Of a stretch of 64,000 nucleotides of DNA, positions 34,575 to 44,809 are shown piece by piece; position 1 is the first letter of the stretch, and each line of letters begins with the position of its first letter. This DNA is from Acidobacteriota bacterium (GTDB taxonomy: Bacteria; Acidobacteriota; Thermoanaerobaculia; Multivoradales; JAGPDF01): assembly GCA_014584695.1 (NCBI GenBank), contig JACTMI010000016.1:43022-107021 (forward strand). The letters are read 5' to 3'. Under the pieces are notes generated by a model. The model had not been told where the DNA came from. It did not search any database and was given only the letters and a program-made list of their open reading frames with translations. The position numbers and the translations under genes were made by a program.

Positions 34575-37073
34575 ATGATCGAGACCCCGCGAATCGCGAG
34601 CGAAGCGACGCTCGACGCCCTCGAGTATCCGACGCTCGTTCGGCTGCTCGGGGCGCTGGCCCACACCGACCTCGGCCGGGAGCGGCTCGGCGCGCTGCTG
34701 CCGGCCGGGTCGGCCGCCGAGCTCGCCCTGCGGCGGCAGGCCTACGAGGAGACCGCCCGACTCGGGCTCGACGGGCCGCTCGTGCCGGTCGAGGAGGTGG
34801 CGCTCGGCCCGCTCGTCGCGCGGCTCGAGTCGGCGCGCCCACCGCTCGAAGGCTCCGAGATCCTGGTGCTCGCGCGGGCCCTAGCGACGGCGGGAGCCGC
34901 CGCGCGTCGGATCGGGGCGGCGGGAGCCGCCCCGCGGGGGACCGGGGCGGCGGGAGCCGCCCCGCGTGAGGTCGCGGCGGCGGGAGCCGCCCCGCGGGGA
35001 ATCAGAGCGGCCGATCCCGCTTGCCCGCTCCTGCTCTCCCGCTTGGCGGGCGTTGCCGATCCGGCGCCGCTCGTCGCCCGCATCGGACGCGTGCTCGATG
35101 CCCGCGGCCAGGTGCGCGACGACGCCAGCCCCCGCCTGAAGGAGCTGCGGCGCCAGATCCAAGGCGCCCGCGAGCGCCTCTACTCGCGGCTCGAGACGGT
35201 CGCCGCCGGCCACCGGGAAGCGCTCGCCGAGGACACCATCCCGATGCGGGGCGGCCGGCTCGTGCTGATGCTCTCGGCCGGGGCGCGCGGCCGCCTGGCC
35301 GGCCTCGTCCACGGCCGCTCCGGCTCGGGCAAGAGCCTCTACTTCGAGCCGCTCGAGGTCGTCGAGGAGAACAACACCCTGCAGTCGGCGGTCGAGGAGA
35401 TGGAGGCCGAGCGGCGCCGGATCCTGGCCGAGCTGCTGGCCGCGCTCGCCGCGGAGCTGCCGCTCGTAGGGCGCCTGCTCGACCTGTTGGCCGAGCTCGA
35501 CCACCTCGAGGCGCTCGGTCGCTTCGCCCGTCTGGCCGGCGCCCAGCTGCCCGAGCTGGGACCGGCGGGCCGCATCCGGCTGGTTTCGGCGCGGCACCCG
35601 CTGCTCGACCCGCGCCTCGCCGCGCTGCGCGCGGAAGTGCTCGGCGCCGCCGGGCACGAAGGCGAGATCGTGCCGCTCGATCTCGAGCTCGCCGCGCCGC
35701 GCCAGGTCCTGGTGATCACCGGTCCCAACGCCGGCGGCAAGACCGTCGCCTTGAAGACGCTCGGGCTCCTCGCGCTCGCCGCGCAGGCCGGTCTGCCCAT
35801 CCCGGCCGCGGCGGGCAGCGAGCTGCCCTGGCTCCTGAGCGTCGTCGCCACCGTCGGCGACGAGCAGGATCTGCTGGCCGAGCGCTCGACTTTCAGCGGC
35901 CGGCTGCAGCGGCTGGCGGAGGCTTGGCGGGCGGCGGGCCCGGACGCGCTGGCGCTGGTCGACGAGCTCGGTTCGGGCACCGACCCCGAAGAGGGTGCGG
36001 CTCTTTCCCGCGCGCTGGTCGAGGAGCTCGCCGCGCGCGGCGGCCTGGCGCTGGTGACCACCCACCTGGCGGCGCTCGCCGCGGCGGCGCTCGAGTTGCC
36101 AGGGGCGGGCTGCGCGGCGATGGAGTTCGAGCCCGAGAGCGGCCGGCCGACCTTCCGCCTCCGGCCCGGCCCTCCCGGTGGCAGCGAGGCCCTGGCGCTC
36201 GCCCGCCGCCTCGGCCTGCCGGGCGACTGGATCGCCCGCGCCGAGGCGCTCCTCGGACCCGGGCACCGGGACCTGCGGCGCCTGATGGCCGAGCTCGAAG
36301 CGACGCGGAGCGAGCTCGCGGCGGAAGCCGAGCGGGCGCGCCGCGCCGCCGAGAGCGCGGCCCTTGAAGGGGCGCGGCTGGAGCGGGAGCGGTCAGCTCT
36401 CGAGGCCGAGCGGCGAGGAGTGGGCGCGAAGCTGCGCGGTGAGCTGGCCGCTTTCCGCGAGAAGGTCGAGCGACAGCTCGTGGGCGAGCTCGGCCGGCTG
36501 CGCGAGGAGTTCGCCGCCGGTCGCCGAGAGAGCGCGGCGCGCGCGGCGGCCGCGCGCTTGCTCGCCGAGGCTCCGGACCTGGTCGCCGAGGAGACCGAGC
36601 CCACGGGCGGCGCGCTCGAGGTCGGCGCCCCCGTCCGCCACCGTAGATTGGGTTGGACCGGCCGGCTCGAGCGACTCGACGGGGAGCGGGCCCTGGTCCT
36701 GGTCCGGGGCAAGAAGCTCGCCGCCCAGGCCGGCGACCTCGCGCCGGCCGCGGCGCCGGTGAGCGCGCAGCCGGTGAGGCCGGAAGCGGCCGAGCGGGAG
36801 GCGGCGCCGGCCGAGCTGCAGCTGATCGGACTGCGGGTCGAGGAGGCGATCGAGCTGCTCGACGGTTGGCTCGATCGGGCGCTCGCGGATGGCCGCGAGC
36901 AGGTGCGCGTCGTCCACGGCCACGGCACGGGCCGGCTGCGCGAGGCGGTTCGCCAGCATCTGCGCCGCCACCCCGCGGTCGCCGCCCACCGCCCCGGCGC
37001 CCCGAACGAAGGGGGCAACGGCGCCACCGTCGTGACGCTCGGCTTCGGTTCGAGCGGCGAGCGGCGCGGGTAG
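34575..37073 (+). CDS. mutS2: MutS2 (Smr-domain MutS paralogue)
   Basis: MutS2 is an ATPase/endonuclease acting on branched DNA and, in some bacteria, on collided ribosomes. The 832-residue product has clamp/lever helices, Walker A GPNAGGKT, VGDEQDL, Walker B ALVDELGSGTDPEEG, a long coiled coil (about 560-665) and a C-terminal Smr domain (VVHGHGTGRLREAV). Between about residues 104 and 143 a tandem 10-residue repeat (GAAGAAPRG type) interrupts the N-terminal domain. It starts at ATG 34575, 8 nt after the rpsU terminator. Confidence 0.94.
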   Translation: MIETPRIASEATLDALEYPTLVRLLGALAHTDLGRERLGALLPAGSAAELALRRQAYEETARLGLDGPLVPVEEVALGPLVARLESARPPLEGSEILVLARALATAGAAARRIGAAGAAPRGTGAAGAAPREVAAAGAAPRGIRAADPACPLLLSRLAGVADPAPLVARIGRVLDARGQVRDDASPRLKELRRQIQGARERLYSRLETVAAGHREALAEDTIPMRGGRLVLMLSAGARGRLAGLVHGRSGSGKSLYFEPLEVVEENNTLQSAVEEMEAERRRILAELLAALAAELPLVGRLLDLLAELDHLEALGRFARLAGAQLPELGPAGRIRLVSARHPLLDPRLAALRAEVLGAAGHEGEIVPLDLELAAPRQVLVITGPNAGGKTVALKTLGLLALAAQAGLPIPAAAGSELPWLLSVVATVGDEQDLLAERSTFSGRLQRLAEAWRAAGPDALALVDELGSGTDPEEGAALSRALVEELAARGGLALVTTHLAALAAAALELPGAGCAAMEFEPESGRPTFRLRPGPPGGSEALALARRLGLPGDWIARAEALLGPGHRDLRRLMAELEATRSELAAEAERARRAAESAALEGARLERERSALEAERRGVGAKLRGELAAFREKVERQLVGELGRLREEFAAGRRESAARAAAARLLAEAPDLVAEETEPTGGALEVGAPVRHRRLGWTGRLERLDGERALVLVRGKKLAAQAGDLAPAAAPVSAQPVRPEAAEREAAPAELQLIGLRVEEAIELLDGWLDRALADGREQVRVVHGHGTGRLREAVRQHLRRHPAVAAHRPGAPNEGGNGATVVTLGFGSSGERRG
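34884..35003 (+). repeat. Four tandem 30-bp palindromic repeats inside mutS2
   Basis: Four consecutive 30-bp units, in frame with mutS2. The core of units 2 and 3 is a perfect 9-bp inverted repeat (CGGGGCGGC / GCCGCCCCG) around a GGGA loop; units 1 and 4 differ by a few bases. They encode four copies of a 10-residue Ala/Gly/Pro/Arg unit. Confidence 0.9.
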
Positions 37074-37076
37074 ACT
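37071..37076 (+). promoter_or_regulatory. -10-like TAGACT before the GT-C-like gene
   Basis: TAGACT, whose TAG is the mutS2 stop codon, ends 9 nt before the GTG of the next gene. The same hexamer at similar distance precedes the response-regulator gene (15448-15453) and, on the minus strand, the EVE gene. Confidence 0.3.
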
Positions 37077-37085
37077 TCCGCCCAA

Positions 37086-39107
37086 GTGAGCCCGGATCGA
37101 GCAGCGGTGACGCCGCCCGGCGAAGTCCCGCCCGCGCTGGCGGCGACCTGCGGCGCGGTGGTCTTCCTGGTCGCGCTCGGGCTCGCCGCGGCATTCACCT
37201 TCGCGGCGCCGGTGCTGCACGACACGGACTCGTACTACCACCTGGCGGTGGGCGCGCGCGTCGCGGCCGAGGGGCGGTTGCCCGCGACGCTGCCGTGGGC
37301 GCGCTACTCACTGCTCCACGATCCCTTCCCCGACAAGGAGCCGCTGTTTCACCTGCTCCTGGCGCCCTTCGCCCGTGGCGACGACGGCTCGAGCGCCGGG
37401 GGTCGCCTCGCTCTCGCACTCTTGATCGCGACCCTCGCTGGAGCTCTCGCGTTCCTGGCCGCGGAGCAGGCGGGAGTGATGGCAGCCCTGCTCGCGCTGG
37501 CGCTGCCGCTGCTCGCGCTCGACGTCGCCGACCGCCTGCCCCGCCTGCGGCCGGAGCTGGTGGCGCTGCTGCTCGTGCTGTGGACGGCGCGCGCGGCGGC
37601 GCGGCGGTCGGATCGGCTCGCCGGGATATTGGTCTTTTTCTTCGCGCTCGCCTACACCGCGCTCCAGGCTGTGCTGGGCCTGGTCGCGCTGTTCTGTGTC
37701 GTCCGGTTCCGGCACGACCGGCGCTTTCCGACCGGGCTGGCGCTCTACGCGGCTCTGGGCGCGGCGGCGGGAATCGTGCTCCATCCGGCCTTCCCGGCCA
37801 ACCTCGAGCTGTGGGCCGTGGTCAATGTCCACCTCTTCGAGTTCGTCGACACCCTGGGCGCGGGCGGGCCCGAGTTGCGGCCGGCGACGACGGCGGCGCT
37901 GCTGACGAAGAACTTCGCCTTCTGGCTCGTCGCCGCGCTGCTGCTCGCGCGGCGCGGCGCGGCGCCTTCGCCGGAGAGCCCGCGAGCGCTCGCGCGCGAC
38001 ATCTACGCGGTGGCTGCCGCGGCTTTCCTTCTGCTCTACCTGGCCATGTGGCGCTTCGGGCTCTACTTCTACCCGCTGGCGCTATTGGCGCTCTTGGCAC
38101 GAGCGGGTCCGGCTCCGCTCGCGGGCAGCTTCCGGCTCGGCCGGCGCGCCAGCCTGCCGGTCGTGGTCGCGGTCGTGCTCGTCGCTCTCGCGGCGCTGCC
38201 TCCAGCGCTCGGGATGGCGCATCGTTTCCTCGATCGCTCGATGCCGGGCCCGCCGCGCGAGGCGGCCTGGCGGGCCTTCGGCGCCAGCGTTCCGAACGGA
38301 GCGCGGGTCGCGGCGCCGTGGGGGATCGCCCAGGCCTACATCTTCTTCGCGCCGCAGGGGCGGTACCTGAACCTGCTCGATCCAGTCTTCATGGCGCTGC
38401 CCTTCCCGCGGGAGTTCGAGCTCCAGCGGGCTCTCTTCGCCGGCGAAGAGCCCGATCTGGCGTTCGCGGCGGGCGCCGGGCTGGACAGCGATCACCTGGC
38501 CTTCTCGGTGCTGTCGAGCCCGCCGCGTCTCGTCGCCCGCGCGCAGGGGGACCCTCGGCTGGTGCCGGTCCACGCCTCCTACGATCGCCTCTACCGCGTG
38601 GAGTCCGCGTCTGCGCGAGGTTTCCGCCGGGATTGGGAAGCGGCGCCGGTGGGCGGCGCCGGCGGGCCGGTTGCGCCCCGCCCCTACCCCCGTTCGGCCG
38701 ATCCGCGGGCTCGCGCGCTCGAGGCCTTCGTCGACGCCCGCCGGGTCGGTCCCGCCTGCGTCCGTTTCCTGGCGCGCGAGAGCGTCGAGGTCGCGGGCGA
38801 GCGGTGGTTCGAGTTCGCTCCCTACGGCGCCGGTCGCCTGGCGCTCGACGGCCGGCCGCTGGTGGGGCTCGCGGGGGCGCCGGGGGCGGTGCTGGGCGAG
38901 GGGGCGATGCTCCGGCTCGAGCTGACGGTGGGCGAACGGGTATGGACGGTCGAGACCTGCCCCGATCCGGCGACCGGCCGCTCCGGGTTCTTCCTGCTCG
39001 AACGGCAAGCGCCCGCGCGCCCGGCCGAAACGCCGCGCCCGGGCCCGGCTGGCGTAGCATCGGCGCGCGGCGCCGATGGCACTCTCCCAGATCCAACTGA
39101 CCCGTGA
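37086..39107 (+). CDS. Polytopic membrane protein resembling GT-C glycosyltransferases
   Basis: A 673-residue protein with about ten predicted membrane helices in residues 18-390 and a soluble C-terminal half. The first loop has VLHDTDSYYHLAVGARVAAEGRLP, which resembles the D-x-YYHL loop of STT3/GT-C enzymes that use polyprenyl-linked sugars. WARYSLLHDPFPDKEPLFHLLL follows. The assignment is by pattern only. The end overlaps dnaG by 32 bp. Its role in this operon is not known. Confidence 0.6.
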   Translation: MSPDRAAVTPPGEVPPALAATCGAVVFLVALGLAAAFTFAAPVLHDTDSYYHLAVGARVAAEGRLPATLPWARYSLLHDPFPDKEPLFHLLLAPFARGDDGSSAGGRLALALLIATLAGALAFLAAEQAGVMAALLALALPLLALDVADRLPRLRPELVALLLVLWTARAAARRSDRLAGILVFFFALAYTALQAVLGLVALFCVVRFRHDRRFPTGLALYAALGAAAGIVLHPAFPANLELWAVVNVHLFEFVDTLGAGGPELRPATTAALLTKNFAFWLVAALLLARRGAAPSPESPRALARDIYAVAAAAFLLLYLAMWRFGLYFYPLALLALLARAGPAPLAGSFRLGRRASLPVVVAVVLVALAALPPALGMAHRFLDRSMPGPPREAAWRAFGASVPNGARVAAPWGIAQAYIFFAPQGRYLNLLDPVFMALPFPREFELQRALFAGEEPDLAFAAGAGLDSDHLAFSVLSSPPRLVARAQGDPRLVPVHASYDRLYRVESASARGFRRDWEAAPVGGAGGPVAPRPYPRSADPRARALEAFVDARRVGPACVRFLARESVEVAGERWFEFAPYGAGRLALDGRPLVGLAGAPGAVLGEGAMLRLELTVGERVWTVETCPDPATGRSGFFLLERQAPARPAETPRPGPAGVASARGADGTLPDPTDP

Positions 39108-40872
39108 GTTCGTGCAGGCGGTGCGCGACGCGGTCGACATCGTCGACGTCGCCGCCGCCTACACCAAGCTCCAGCGCGCCGGCCGCAAGTGGAAAGGGCT
39201 CTGCCCGCTCCACAAGGAGAAGACGCCGTCGTTCCACGTCGATCCCGATCTCGGCTTTTTCAAGTGCTTCGGCTGCGGCGAGGGGGGCGACGCGATCAAG
39301 CTGCACATGCAGCTGTCGGGCGACGATTTCGCCGCCGCCATGGAGAGCCTGGCCCGACGGTTCGGCGTCCCGCTGCCGGCGCCCACGGCGGCGTCGCGCG
39401 GCCCCCGCCGCGCCGGCGAGAGCGAGCGGGATCCGGAGGAGGTCCTCGAGGCGGCGGCCGCCTGGTTCACCGAGCAGCTGTCCGCTTCGGCTCCGGCGCG
39501 CCGCTATCTCGAGCGCCGCCAGCTGCCGGAGGAGCTGGTGCGCCGCTTCGGTCTCGGCTACGCCCCCGACGGCTGGCGGCATCTGCTCGGCGCGCTGCAC
39601 CCGAGAATCCCCCTGGGCGACCTGCTCGCGGTCGGCTTGGTCGCCCGGCCCGAGGGCGGCGGCGAGCCGTACGACCGCTTCCGCAACCGTCTGATCTTCC
39701 CGATCCGCAACCCCTCCGGACGCCTGGTGGGCTTCGGCGGCAGGACCCTGGGCGAGGATCCGGCCAAGTACATCAACAGCGCCGAGACCGGCCGCTTCCA
39801 CAAGGGCTCGCTGCTCTACGGCCTGGATCAGGCGAAGCGGGCGATCCGCGAGTCGCGGCGGTTGCTCCTGGTCGAAGGCTACGTCGATGCGTTGGCCGCG
39901 GTCGCCTGCGGCATCGAGGGGACGGTGGCCTCGATGGGCACCGCGCTCACCGCCGAGCAGGCCCGCCTGGCGGCCCGCTTCGCCGACGAGGTGGTGCTCG
40001 GCTACGACGGCGACTCCGCGGGCGAGAGCGCTTGCCGGCGGGCGCTGCCGATTCTCGCCGCCGCTGGCCTCGCCGTGCGCCGCGCCCGCCTCCCGGACGA
40101 GCACGATCCCGATTCCCTGCGGCTCGAGCGCGGGGCGGCGGCGCTGCGCGGCGCGGTCGACGAGGCCGAGGACCTCGTCCTGCTCGAGATCGACCGGCTG
40201 GTGCCGCCGGACATCCATCGCAACCCCCACGGCCGCTCGAAGGCCGCCAAGGCCGCGACCGAGCTGCTGGCGGCGGTGGCCGATCCGATCGTTCGCTTCG
40301 GCTACGCCCAGCTCGCGGCGCAGCGGCTCGGCGTCCCCCAGGCGCTGCTGCTCGGGCGGCTGGGCCTCGGGCGGGAGTCGCTGGCGACGGCCGTCGCCGG
40401 CAGCGCCGAGAGAACCCCGGGGCAGGGCCGGGAGCGGCAGGCGCTCCGGCTGCTCTTCCAGGCCCTGGCGCGGGGGGAGCGGCCGACGCTGCCCGAGCCG
40501 CTGCCGCCCGCCGAGGCGTTCCTCGATCCCGGCCTGCGGGAATTCTTTCGCGCGTTTCTGGGTCTCTATGGGGAGGGGGAGGGCCCCATCTCCGTGCGCG
40601 ACCTGGAGGCGCGCGTCGAGGGCCTCGCGGACGCGGCGGGCGCGCTCGCGGATCTCCTGGTAGAATCCGAAGATTCGCCCCGCCTCGGAGACCCGGGCGA
40701 GGCCTTGAGGGACCTGAGAATCCGCTGGGCCAAGGAACGCCGCATCGAGCTGACCCGCCTCCTCGCGGAGGCGGACCGGCAGGAGGACTCGGCGCGCCGC
40801 GAAGCGCTGCTGCGGGAGAGGGAGCGTCTGAAGCGCGAGCTCTACCCGACGGCGCCGGGCGCCGCCGACTGA
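39076..40872 (+). CDS. dnaG: DNA primase
   Basis: Synthesises RNA primers at the replication fork. The 598-residue protein has the CHC2-type zinc finger (GLCPLHKEKTPSF and FFKCFGCGEGGDAI, about 43-75), the catalytic Toprim domain (VEGYVDALAA, GYDGDSAGESA, about 270-330) and a C-terminal helicase-binding region. The ATG lies 32 bp inside the preceding gene, so its translation may depend on that gene. Confidence 0.97.
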   Translation: MALSQIQLTREFVQAVRDAVDIVDVAAAYTKLQRAGRKWKGLCPLHKEKTPSFHVDPDLGFFKCFGCGEGGDAIKLHMQLSGDDFAAAMESLARRFGVPLPAPTAASRGPRRAGESERDPEEVLEAAAAWFTEQLSASAPARRYLERRQLPEELVRRFGLGYAPDGWRHLLGALHPRIPLGDLLAVGLVARPEGGGEPYDRFRNRLIFPIRNPSGRLVGFGGRTLGEDPAKYINSAETGRFHKGSLLYGLDQAKRAIRESRRLLLVEGYVDALAAVACGIEGTVASMGTALTAEQARLAARFADEVVLGYDGDSAGESACRRALPILAAAGLAVRRARLPDEHDPDSLRLERGAAALRGAVDEAEDLVLLEIDRLVPPDIHRNPHGRSKAAKAATELLAAVADPIVRFGYAQLAAQRLGVPQALLLGRLGLGRESLATAVAGSAERTPGQGRERQALRLLFQALARGERPTLPEPLPPAEAFLDPGLREFFRAFLGLYGEGEGPISVRDLEARVEGLADAAGALADLLVESEDSPRLGDPGEALRDLRIRWAKERRIELTRLLAEADRQEDSARREALLRERERLKRELYPTAPGAAD

Positions 40873-40925
40873 TGCGGCCCGAACCTGGCCCGAGAACCGC
40901 GCCGCGAGCCTGATCGGGGAAATCC

Positions 40926-42644
<1,719 letters not shown>

Positions 42645-42678
42645 GTCCGGCAGGGCGGTCGCCGCGGCGGCGCCGCGT

Positions 42679-42708
42679 TTGACTCGCCGCGCGCGCTTGA
42701 CCTAGGAT
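42679..42708 (+). promoter_or_regulatory. Promoter of the tRNA-Asn gene
   Basis: TTGACT (42679-42684), an 18-nt spacer and TAGGAT (42703-42708) lie 31 nt before the mature tRNA 5' end. A second TTGACC at 42697-42702 abuts the -10 and is too close to serve as -35. Confidence 0.5.
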
Positions 42709-42739
42709 TCTCGTTCGCGCTCGCGGGCGCGATCCCCTT

Positions 42740-42814
42740 TCCTGGGTAGCTCAGTGGTAGAGCGATCGGCTGTTAACCGATTGGTCGGGGGTTCGAATCC
42801 CTCCCCAGGAGCCA
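42740..42814 (+). tRNA. tRNA-Asn (anticodon GTT)
   Basis: A 75-nt cloverleaf with encoded CCA. The acceptor stem TCCTGGG/CCCAGGA is fully paired with discriminator G. The D arm is GCTC/GAGC, the anticodon stem ATCGG/CCGAT holds loop CTGTTAA, and the T arm is GGGGG-TTCGAAT-CCCTC with one G-T pair. Confidence 0.96.
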
Positions 42815-42830
42815 GCCTCGTCTGACCCCG

Positions 42831-42861
42831 AACCCCGGCCTCGCGCCGGGGTTTCGTTTCT
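42831..42861 (+). terminator. Rho-independent terminator of tRNA-Asn
   Basis: The stem AACCCCGGC/GCCGGGGTT with loop CTCGC is followed by TTTCGTTTCT. It lies 17 nt after the tRNA CCA end and separates the tRNA from the element and arginine operon downstream. Confidence 0.85.
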
Positions 42862-42886
42862 CCCAGTGCCTCCACGCTGTTCGCCA

Positions 42887-43053
42887 GCGAGGCCGCCGAC
42901 TCTTCTTCCCCCCGGGAAGCTCGGAGGACGCGCCACGGCAGAGACGCCGACAGCTGTCGCCTCATCGCGGCCGACGCGCAGGCGCGCGCTCGAGATCCGC
43001 AGTCCACCAGAAGCGCGCCGGTTCCCGGGGGGAAGAAGAGTCGGGGGCCTCGC
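42887..43053. repeat. 167-bp element bounded by 32-bp near-perfect inverted repeats
   Basis: The left arm 42887-42918 and right arm 43022-43053 match as inverted repeats at 31 of 32 positions (one G/C difference at the ninth base). The 103-bp centre is unrelated except for a 12-bp palindrome CGACAGCTGTCG at 42948-42959. Open frames through it are arm shadows; I see no gene. It looks like a miniature inverted-repeat element or long hairpin. No clear target-site duplication is visible. The 42645-43142 gap otherwise holds only the tRNA, its signals and the argR control region. Confidence 0.85.
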
Positions 43054-43078
43054 CACCACGGACGCCAGAACCGCCCCC

Positions 43079-43107
43079 TTGACATCCGCCAAGTCTTGCA
43101 TGATTAT
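43079..43107 (+). promoter_or_regulatory. Promoter of the arginine operon
   Basis: A perfect TTGACA (43079-43084), a 17-nt spacer and GATTAT (43102-43107) lie 36 nt upstream of the argR ATG. The -10 is overlapped by the ARG-box-like palindrome. Confidence 0.7.
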
Positions 43108-43112
43108 GCGCA
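43096..43112 (+). promoter_or_regulatory. ARG-box-like ArgR operator
   Basis: TTGCAT-GATT-ATGCGCA is an imperfect palindrome close to the actinobacterial-style ArgR site TTGCAT-N3/4-ATGCA, and it covers the -10. Occupancy by ArgR-arginine would repress the whole operon including argR. The match is by recalled consensus, so moderate confidence. Confidence 0.55.
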
Positions 43113-43142
43113 TTCGTCGCGGGGCCGGGAGGGCCAAGACCG

Positions 43143-43607
43143 ATGCCGTCGGATCTCGAAGCGAGAGAGGAACGCAGGCGCGCGATCGTCGCGATCGTCC
43201 AGCGGGAGCGTGTCGGCAGCCAGCAGGTCCTAGCCGCCAAGCTCGCCGCGCGCGGCCACGCCGCCACCCAGTCGTCGATCTCGCGCGACCTGCGCGACCT
43301 GGGGGTCGCCAAGGTCGCCGGCCGCTACCTGCTGCCCGGCGCGCTCGGCGCCGAGCCGGCCGACGCGCTCGCCGACCTCGCCCACTTCCTGATCGACGTC
43401 CGCACCGCCGGCCCCCATCTCGCCCTGGTGCTGACCACGACCGGCGCCGCGCAGACGGTCGCGATCGCCCTCGACCGGGCCGGCTGGCCGGAGCTCGTCG
43501 GCACCGTCGCCGGCGACGACACCATCTTCGTCGCCACCCGCAACGCCAAGGACCAGCGTCGCATCGTCGAGCGCTTGAGGAGAGCGCTCCAGGAGAGAGT
43601 CGCATGA
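43143..43607 (+). CDS. argR: Arginine repressor ArgR
   Basis: A 154-residue arginine-responsive regulator. The N-terminal winged helix (about 10-68) includes ATQSSISRDLRDLGVAKVAGRYLLP, where SSISRD is the recognition helix. The C-terminal oligomerisation and arginine-binding domain includes GAAQTVAIALDRAGWPELVGTVAGDDTIFV. As first gene of the operon with an ARG-box-like site on its promoter, it is probably autoregulated. The stop overlaps argG (ATGA). Confidence 0.94.
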   Translation: MPSDLEAREERRRAIVAIVQRERVGSQQVLAAKLAARGHAATQSSISRDLRDLGVAKVAGRYLLPGALGAEPADALADLAHFLIDVRTAGPHLALVLTTTGAAQTVAIALDRAGWPELVGTVAGDDTIFVATRNAKDQRRIVERLRRALQERVA

Positions 43608-44809
43608 AGCCGCCGATCGCGCTCGCCTTCTCCGGAGGGCTCGACACTTCCTACCTCGTGCCGGTGCTCGCCGAGGAGACCGGCCGGCCGGTGGTCGCGG
43701 TGACCGTCGACACCGGCGGCCTCGACGGCGGCGCGGCCGCCGAGCTCGAGCACCGGGCGCTGGCCTTGGGCGCGGCCGGCTTCCGGCGTGTCGACGCGCG
43801 CCAGGAACTGTTCGACCGGGTGCTGCGCTTCCTCGTCGCCGGCAACGTCCGCCGTGGCGGCACCTATCCGGTGTCGGTCGGCGCCGAACGGGCGCTGCAG
43901 GCCGAGGCGGTGGCCCGGGTGGCGCGCGAGATCGGCGCCCCCGCGGTCGCCCACGGCGCGACCGCGGCCGGCAACGACCAGATCCGCTTCGAGGTCGCCC
44001 TGCGCGCGGCGGCGCCCGAGCTCGAGATCCTGGCGCCGATCCGCGACCGCGCCGTCTCGCGCGCCGAGGAGGTCGCGCTGCTCGAACGGCGCGGCCTGCC
44101 GGTGCCGCCGTTCGGCGCCGCCTACTCGATCAACCGCGGTCTGTGGGGGACCTCGATCGGCGGCCGCGAGACCCACGCCAGCGAGACGCCGCTCCCGGAG
44201 GAGGCCTGGGTGGTGACGCGGGGCGCCTTCGACGCGCCCCGGCCGCCGGCGCGCCACCGGCTGAGCTTCGAGCGCGGGATCCCGGTCGCCTGGGACGGCG
44301 AACGGCTCGCCCCGGTGGCGCTGCTCGAGCGGCTGGAGCGCGAGGTCGGTCCCTACGGCATCGGGCGCGGCATCCACCTGGGCGAGACCCTGCTCGGCAT
44401 CAAGGGGCGCGTCGCCTACGAAGCGCCGGCGGCCGAGACGATCCTCACCGCCCACCGTGAGCTCGAGAAGCTGGTTCTCACCGGTCGCCAGCTGCGCGCC
44501 AAGGAAGGGGTCGCGGCGCTCTACGGCGAGCTGGTGCACGAGGGGCAGCTGCTCGAGCCGGTGGGCAGGGACCTCGAGGCCTTCCTCGCCTCCTCGCAGG
44601 CGCGGGTGACGGGCGAGGTCGCGCTGCTGCTGCGGCCCGGGGTGCTGTTCGTCGAGGGCGTCGCCTCGCCCCACTCCCTCCTGCGCGCCTCGCGCGCCGC
44701 TTACGGCGAGAGCGCCGGCGAGTGGAGCGCCGCCGACGCCCGCGGTTTCGCGCGCCTCGCCGCGCTCGCCGGCGAGCTCCACGCGCGCGCCGCCGGAGGT
44801 GGAGCGTGA
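43604..44809 (+). CDS. argG: Argininosuccinate synthase
   Basis: Joins citrulline and aspartate with ATP hydrolysis. The 401-residue protein has the PP-loop ALAFSGGLDTS (about 7-17), the VAVTVDTGG region, AHGATAAGNDQIRFE and YSINRGLWGTSIGG. The ATG overlaps the argR stop and the stop overlaps the next GTG. It is a true coding unit starting well inside a longer open frame. Confidence 0.96.
   Translation: MKPPIALAFSGGLDTSYLVPVLAEETGRPVVAVTVDTGGLDGGAAAELEHRALALGAAGFRRVDARQELFDRVLRFLVAGNVRRGGTYPVSVGAERALQAEAVARVAREIGAPAVAHGATAAGNDQIRFEVALRAAAPELEILAPIRDRAVSRAEEVALLERRGLPVPPFGAAYSINRGLWGTSIGGRETHASETPLPEEAWVVTRGAFDAPRPPARHRLSFERGIPVAWDGERLAPVALLERLEREVGPYGIGRGIHLGETLLGIKGRVAYEAPAAETILTAHRELEKLVLTGRQLRAKEGVAALYGELVHEGQLLEPVGRDLEAFLASSQARVTGEVALLLRPGVLFVEGVASPHSLLRASRAAYGESAGEWSAADARGFARLAALAGELHARAAGGGA

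Noticed and set aside
34884..35003. Repeat array considered as a CRISPR
   Set aside because: Units are directly tandem with no spacers, only 30 bp each, and lie in frame within mutS2.
42866..43603. Upstream extension of the argG frame through the inverted-repeat element
   Set aside because: It runs through noncoding repeat arms and the argR gene. The ATG at 43604 overlapping the argR stop begins the conserved PP-loop.
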